A stretch of 64,000 bases of DNA from DATMTS01 sp035564555 (lineage in GTDB: Bacteria > Actinomycetota > Actinomycetes > Actinomycetales > Microbacteriaceae). Below, one piece after another: positions 61,529 to 64,000 of the stretch. A model generated the notes under the pieces. That model made no database searches. It was not told where the DNA came from and worked only from the letters and a program-made list of their open reading frames with translations. Location of the stretch: assembly GCA_035564555.1 (NCBI GenBank), contig DATMTS010000002.1, positions 1 to 64,000 on the forward strand. The letters run 5' to 3'. The translations under genes were made by a program, and so were the position numbers. Position 1 is the first letter of the stretch. Each line of letters starts with the position of its first letter.

Positions 61529-62509
61529 ATGGCCGTTCTCGTCACAGGTGGCGCCGGATACATCGGCGCGCACGTCACCCGCCTTCTGCTGGAGCGCGGA
61601 GACGACGTCGTCGTCATCGACGACCTTTCGACAGGGGCTGCTGCGCGGACAGGACGAGCACGACTGGTCACCCTGGACATCGCCGTCGACGCCGCCGTCG
61701 CGGCGATCGAGCGCACGATCCTCGACAACGGGGTGGATGCGATCGTCCACTTGGCGGCGAAGAAGCGCGTCGGGGAGTCCGTCGATCGGCCGACTTGGTA
61801 CGCCCAGCAGAACGTCGGTGGTCTCACTAACGTATTGGTCGCCGCCCAGCGCGCTAACGTCGACCGCCTGGTGTTCTCATCCTCTGCGGCGGTGTACGGC
61901 ATGCCCGACATCACCACGGTGGCAGAAACGACGCAGCCCAACCCGATCAACCCGTACGGTCGCACAAAGCTCTTCGGCGAGTGGATGGTCGAAGATGCGG
62001 CGAACGCCTGGGGACTGCGTGCTGCGAACTTGCGCTACTTCAACGTCGCCGGCGCTGGGTGGCCCGATCTCGGCGACCCTGCGGCCCTGAACCTCGTGAC
62101 GATGGTATTCGAGCAGATCGATCGCGGCGAGCATCCGCTGATCTTCGGGGACGACTACCCGACCTCGGATGGAACCTGTATCCGCGACTACGTTCACGTG
62201 CTCGATCTCGCGCAAGCGCACATCGCGGCACTTGACTACCTTTCCGGTCCGCGGGAATTCATGAACTTCAACGTCGGAACCGGATTCGGTCACAGCGTAC
62301 GCGAGGTGATCGACGCCATCGCGACTGCCAGTGGACGCACGCTTGAACCCGTGGTCGTTGCTAGGCGCGCGGGCGATCCGCCTCAGTTGGTGGCCGACGT
62401 GGCTCGCATCCACGAGGTGCTCGGCTGGCGAGCGGAGCACTCGCTGCCCGGAATCATCCAGTCGGCTTGGACCGCACACCTCCGTACTATGGAGGAACGC
62501 GTCCGTTAG
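61529..62509 (+). CDS. galE: UDP-glucose 4-epimerase
   Basis: 326 residues. LVTGGAGYIGAHV, HLAAKKRVGESV, the catalytic Tyr-x3-Lys in NPYGRTKLFGE, LRYFNVAGA and RDYVHVLDLAQAH are GalE blocks. Interconverts UDP-glucose and UDP-galactose to supply galactose (or galactofuranose precursor) for the wall glycan made by the neighbouring transferases. Confidence 0.93.
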   Translation: MAVLVTGGAGYIGAHVTRLLLERGDDVVVIDDLSTGAAARTGRARLVTLDIAVDAAVAAIERTILDNGVDAIVHLAAKKRVGESVDRPTWYAQQNVGGLTNVLVAAQRANVDRLVFSSSAAVYGMPDITTVAETTQPNPINPYGRTKLFGEWMVEDAANAWGLRAANLRYFNVAGAGWPDLGDPAALNLVTMVFEQIDRGEHPLIFGDDYPTSDGTCIRDYVHVLDLAQAHIAALDYLSGPREFMNFNVGTGFGHSVREVIDAIATASGRTLEPVVVARRAGDPPQLVADVARIHEVLGWRAEHSLPGIIQSAWTAHLRTMEERVR

Positions 62510-62539
62510 GGGCGGGCGCGAAGAGGGGGCCTGATCACA

Positions 62540-64000
62540 GTGCAGCTGACTCGGCGTTTCGTCGCAGGGCTTGCCGTGCTGTGCTGTGTCCTGGCAGGCG
62601 TCGGCGCATTCGATCAGACGTCCGCACCGACGGCCGCCGCCGCGGACGCTGCGAACTTCAAAGCCGGGAACATCATCAGCGACACCGTGTTCTACAACTC
62701 CGCGGCGATGTCGTCCGCCCAGATTCAGTCCTTCCTGAACGCCAAGGTGCCTAGCTGCCGGTCGGGCTACACGTGCCTGAAGGGCTACCGCCAGACAACT
62801 GCGACTCGTACGGCCGATGCCTACTGCGCCGCATACAGCGGGGCGAGCAGCGAGACCGCGGCCACGATCATAGCCAAGGTCGCCTCGGCGTGCGACATCA
62901 ACCCGCAGGTCATTCTCGTGACGTTGGAGAAAGAAGAATCCCTCGTAACCGACACCTGGCCGGGAGCGCGCCAGTACAGGAGCGCGATGGGGTTCGGATG
63001 CCCGGACACCTCCGGTTGCGACGCCACGTACGACGGCTTCTTCAACCAGGTGTATTCGGCGGCGCACCAGTTCCAGGTGTACCGAGACCACCCCACGTGG
63101 TTCAACCACCAGGCGGGCAGAACCGAGAACATCCGATACAACCCCAATGAGGCATGCGGATCCAAGTCGGTCACGATTGCGAATCAGGCCACCGCCGGCC
63201 TCTACAATTACACGCCGTACACGCCGAACGCCGCCGCACTGAACAACCTGTACGGTGTCGGCGACTCCTGCTCGGCATACGGCAACCGCAACTTCTGGGT
63301 GCTGTTCACCGACTGGTTCGGTTCGACGCAGGCCTACAGCGTCGCCACGCAACTCTCGGCACTCTGGACAAGCACGGGTGGTTCCACTGGATCTTTGGGG
63401 TATGCGGTCAACACGCCGCTTTCATTCAGCGGAGGCGGTGTCGGTCAGACCTTCCAGAAGGGGTGGGCGTATTGGGGGCCGACGACCGGAGCGTTCGCCA
63501 CATATGACACCATCGGTCGTTCGTTCAACGCATTGAACGGACCGTCCGGAATCCTCGGCTATCCCGTCGCCTCAGTCAAATCCGAAACGGGAAGCGGCCT
63601 GAGCCAGGCCTTCCAACGTGGATCGTTGTACTCGCCGTCGAGCGGTCATGTGCATCGTGTCTTGTCTATCTTGTTGGCGGACTATCTGTCGACCGGCGGT
63701 CCCGAAGGGCCGTTGAGGTGGCCCACGGACAGCACAGGAACCTTGCCGGATGGCGGCGCTGCACAGCCGTTTCAGGGTGGCAACCTCTATTGGTCCAAGT
63801 GGACGGGCGTGTTCAGCGTCACGGGATCGGCGCTCAATGCGTACATCGCCGCGGGCGGACCCAGCGGAAAACTGGGCTACCCGATCACCGACGTGACGAA
63901 AGACCCCGGAGGCATCAGCACCCAGAGTTTCGAGTACGGCTCGCTCTCCTGGTCTGGAACGGCTCCCGCGACGGCAACGATGCGCCCCATTCCGAATGTC
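62540..64000 (+). CDS. secreted LGFP-repeat cell-wall protein (partial, runs off right edge)
   Basis: 487 codons are open from GTG 62540 to the last base of the window with no stop. Residues 1-36 are a signal peptide (RRFVAGLAVLCCVLAGVGAF). Residues about 40-260 form a conserved Cys-containing domain found in actinobacterial surface proteins (NIISDTVFYNSAAMSSAQIQ, VILVTLEKEESLV, ENIRYNPNEACG); a Glu in the LEKEESL segment makes a lysozyme-like activity possible. From about 280 on are LGFP-type repeats such as GPSGILGYPV, GPEGPLRWPT and GPSGKLGYPI with QxFxxGxLYW-type partners, a module thought to bind the cell wall. GAGGGGG lies about ten bases before the start. Confidence 0.82.
   Translation, partial: MQLTRRFVAGLAVLCCVLAGVGAFDQTSAPTAAAADAANFKAGNIISDTVFYNSAAMSSAQIQSFLNAKVPSCRSGYTCLKGYRQTTATRTADAYCAAYSGASSETAATIIAKVASACDINPQVILVTLEKEESLVTDTWPGARQYRSAMGFGCPDTSGCDATYDGFFNQVYSAAHQFQVYRDHPTWFNHQAGRTENIRYNPNEACGSKSVTIANQATAGLYNYTPYTPNAAALNNLYGVGDSCSAYGNRNFWVLFTDWFGSTQAYSVATQLSALWTSTGGSTGSLGYAVNTPLSFSGGGVGQTFQKGWAYWGPTTGAFATYDTIGRSFNALNGPSGILGYPVASVKSETGSGLSQAFQRGSLYSPSSGHVHRVLSILLADYLSTGGPEGPLRWPTDSTGTLPDGGAAQPFQGGNLYWSKWTGVFSVTGSALNAYIAAGGPSGKLGYPITDVTKDPGGISTQSFEYGSLSWSGTAPATATMRPIPNV

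Overview
The window is GC-rich and densely coded, and looks like a chromosome segment of a Gram-positive actinobacterium, most likely a member of Micrococcales/Microbacteriaceae. Supporting signs are near-exclusive G/C third codon positions, many 4-base ATGA/GTGA gene overlaps, frequent leaderless-type starts, an accA3-accD-accE type acyl-CoA carboxylase with an epsilon subunit, an LpdA-type flavoprotein, actinobacterial succinate dehydrogenase order, LGFP repeats, and a strong surplus of the heptamer GGATGCC/GGCATCC. I see no phage, IS element, CRISPR array, rRNA or tRNA. The taxonomic call is an inference.

Layout. 0-5.8 kb: an ABC exporter with its own small HTH regulator on the minus strand, sharing a symmetric operator/promoter with a divergent NodIJ-like ABC-2 exporter (one ATPase, two permeases). 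5.8-9.7 kb: riboflavin operon ribD-ribE-ribBA-ribH on the minus strand, led by an FMN riboswitch. 9.8-17 kb: glycerol kinase, an ICMT-like methyltransferase, the xthA-trpS-GNAT-HAD minus-strand operon, and PTS enzyme I. 17-20.5 kb: succinate dehydrogenase sdhCDAB (minus). 20.7-21.9 kb: mannose-1-phosphate guanylyltransferase. 22-34.3 kb: nucleoside uptake and salvage: a BMP lipoprotein with a three-gene ABC importer, cdd, deoA and add, an orphan PTS IIA-IIB pair, a YCII-like protein, then PNP and phosphopentomutase/phosphomannomutase-like mutase on the minus strand. 34.4-37.7 kb: LpdA flavoprotein and an APC transporter.

37.8-48.3 kb: acyl-CoA carboxylase region (accA3, maf, accE, accD, birA), interrupted between maf and accE by a block holding an RNA methyltransferase, a LuxR-type response regulator, a histidine kinase, a degenerate kinase-like membrane protein, and an unusual structured intergenic region. 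48.3-52.5 kb: PH-domain protein, GtrA, purK, purE and a LytR-CpsA-Psr (LCP) ligase. 52.5-64 kb: cell-envelope polysaccharide genes: a GT4 glycosyltransferase, rmlD-rmlB divergent from rmlC-rmlA, two GT2 glycosyltransferases, a secreted GH25 muramidase with nine FG-GAP-like repeats, galE, and a secreted LGFP-repeat protein that runs off the right edge.

Together the genes cover cofactor synthesis, central metabolism, nucleoside salvage, fatty-acid precursor supply, and rhamnose-containing wall glycan synthesis, export and remodelling. From memory, the order trpS, sdhCDAB, cdd, deoA, add, pmmB, PNP, lpdA, accA3, maf, accE, accD, birA, PH, GtrA, purK, purE, LCP, rml, manC corresponds closely to the Rv3264c-Rv3336c part of Mycobacterium tuberculosis, so the window appears to be conserved actinobacterial core with local insertions. 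The most interesting non-coding signals are the symmetric divergent operator at 2305-2349, the recurring -10 hexamer exactly 6-8 bases before start codons, and several long perfect inverted repeats (23164-23205, 37760-37836, 45050-45131).
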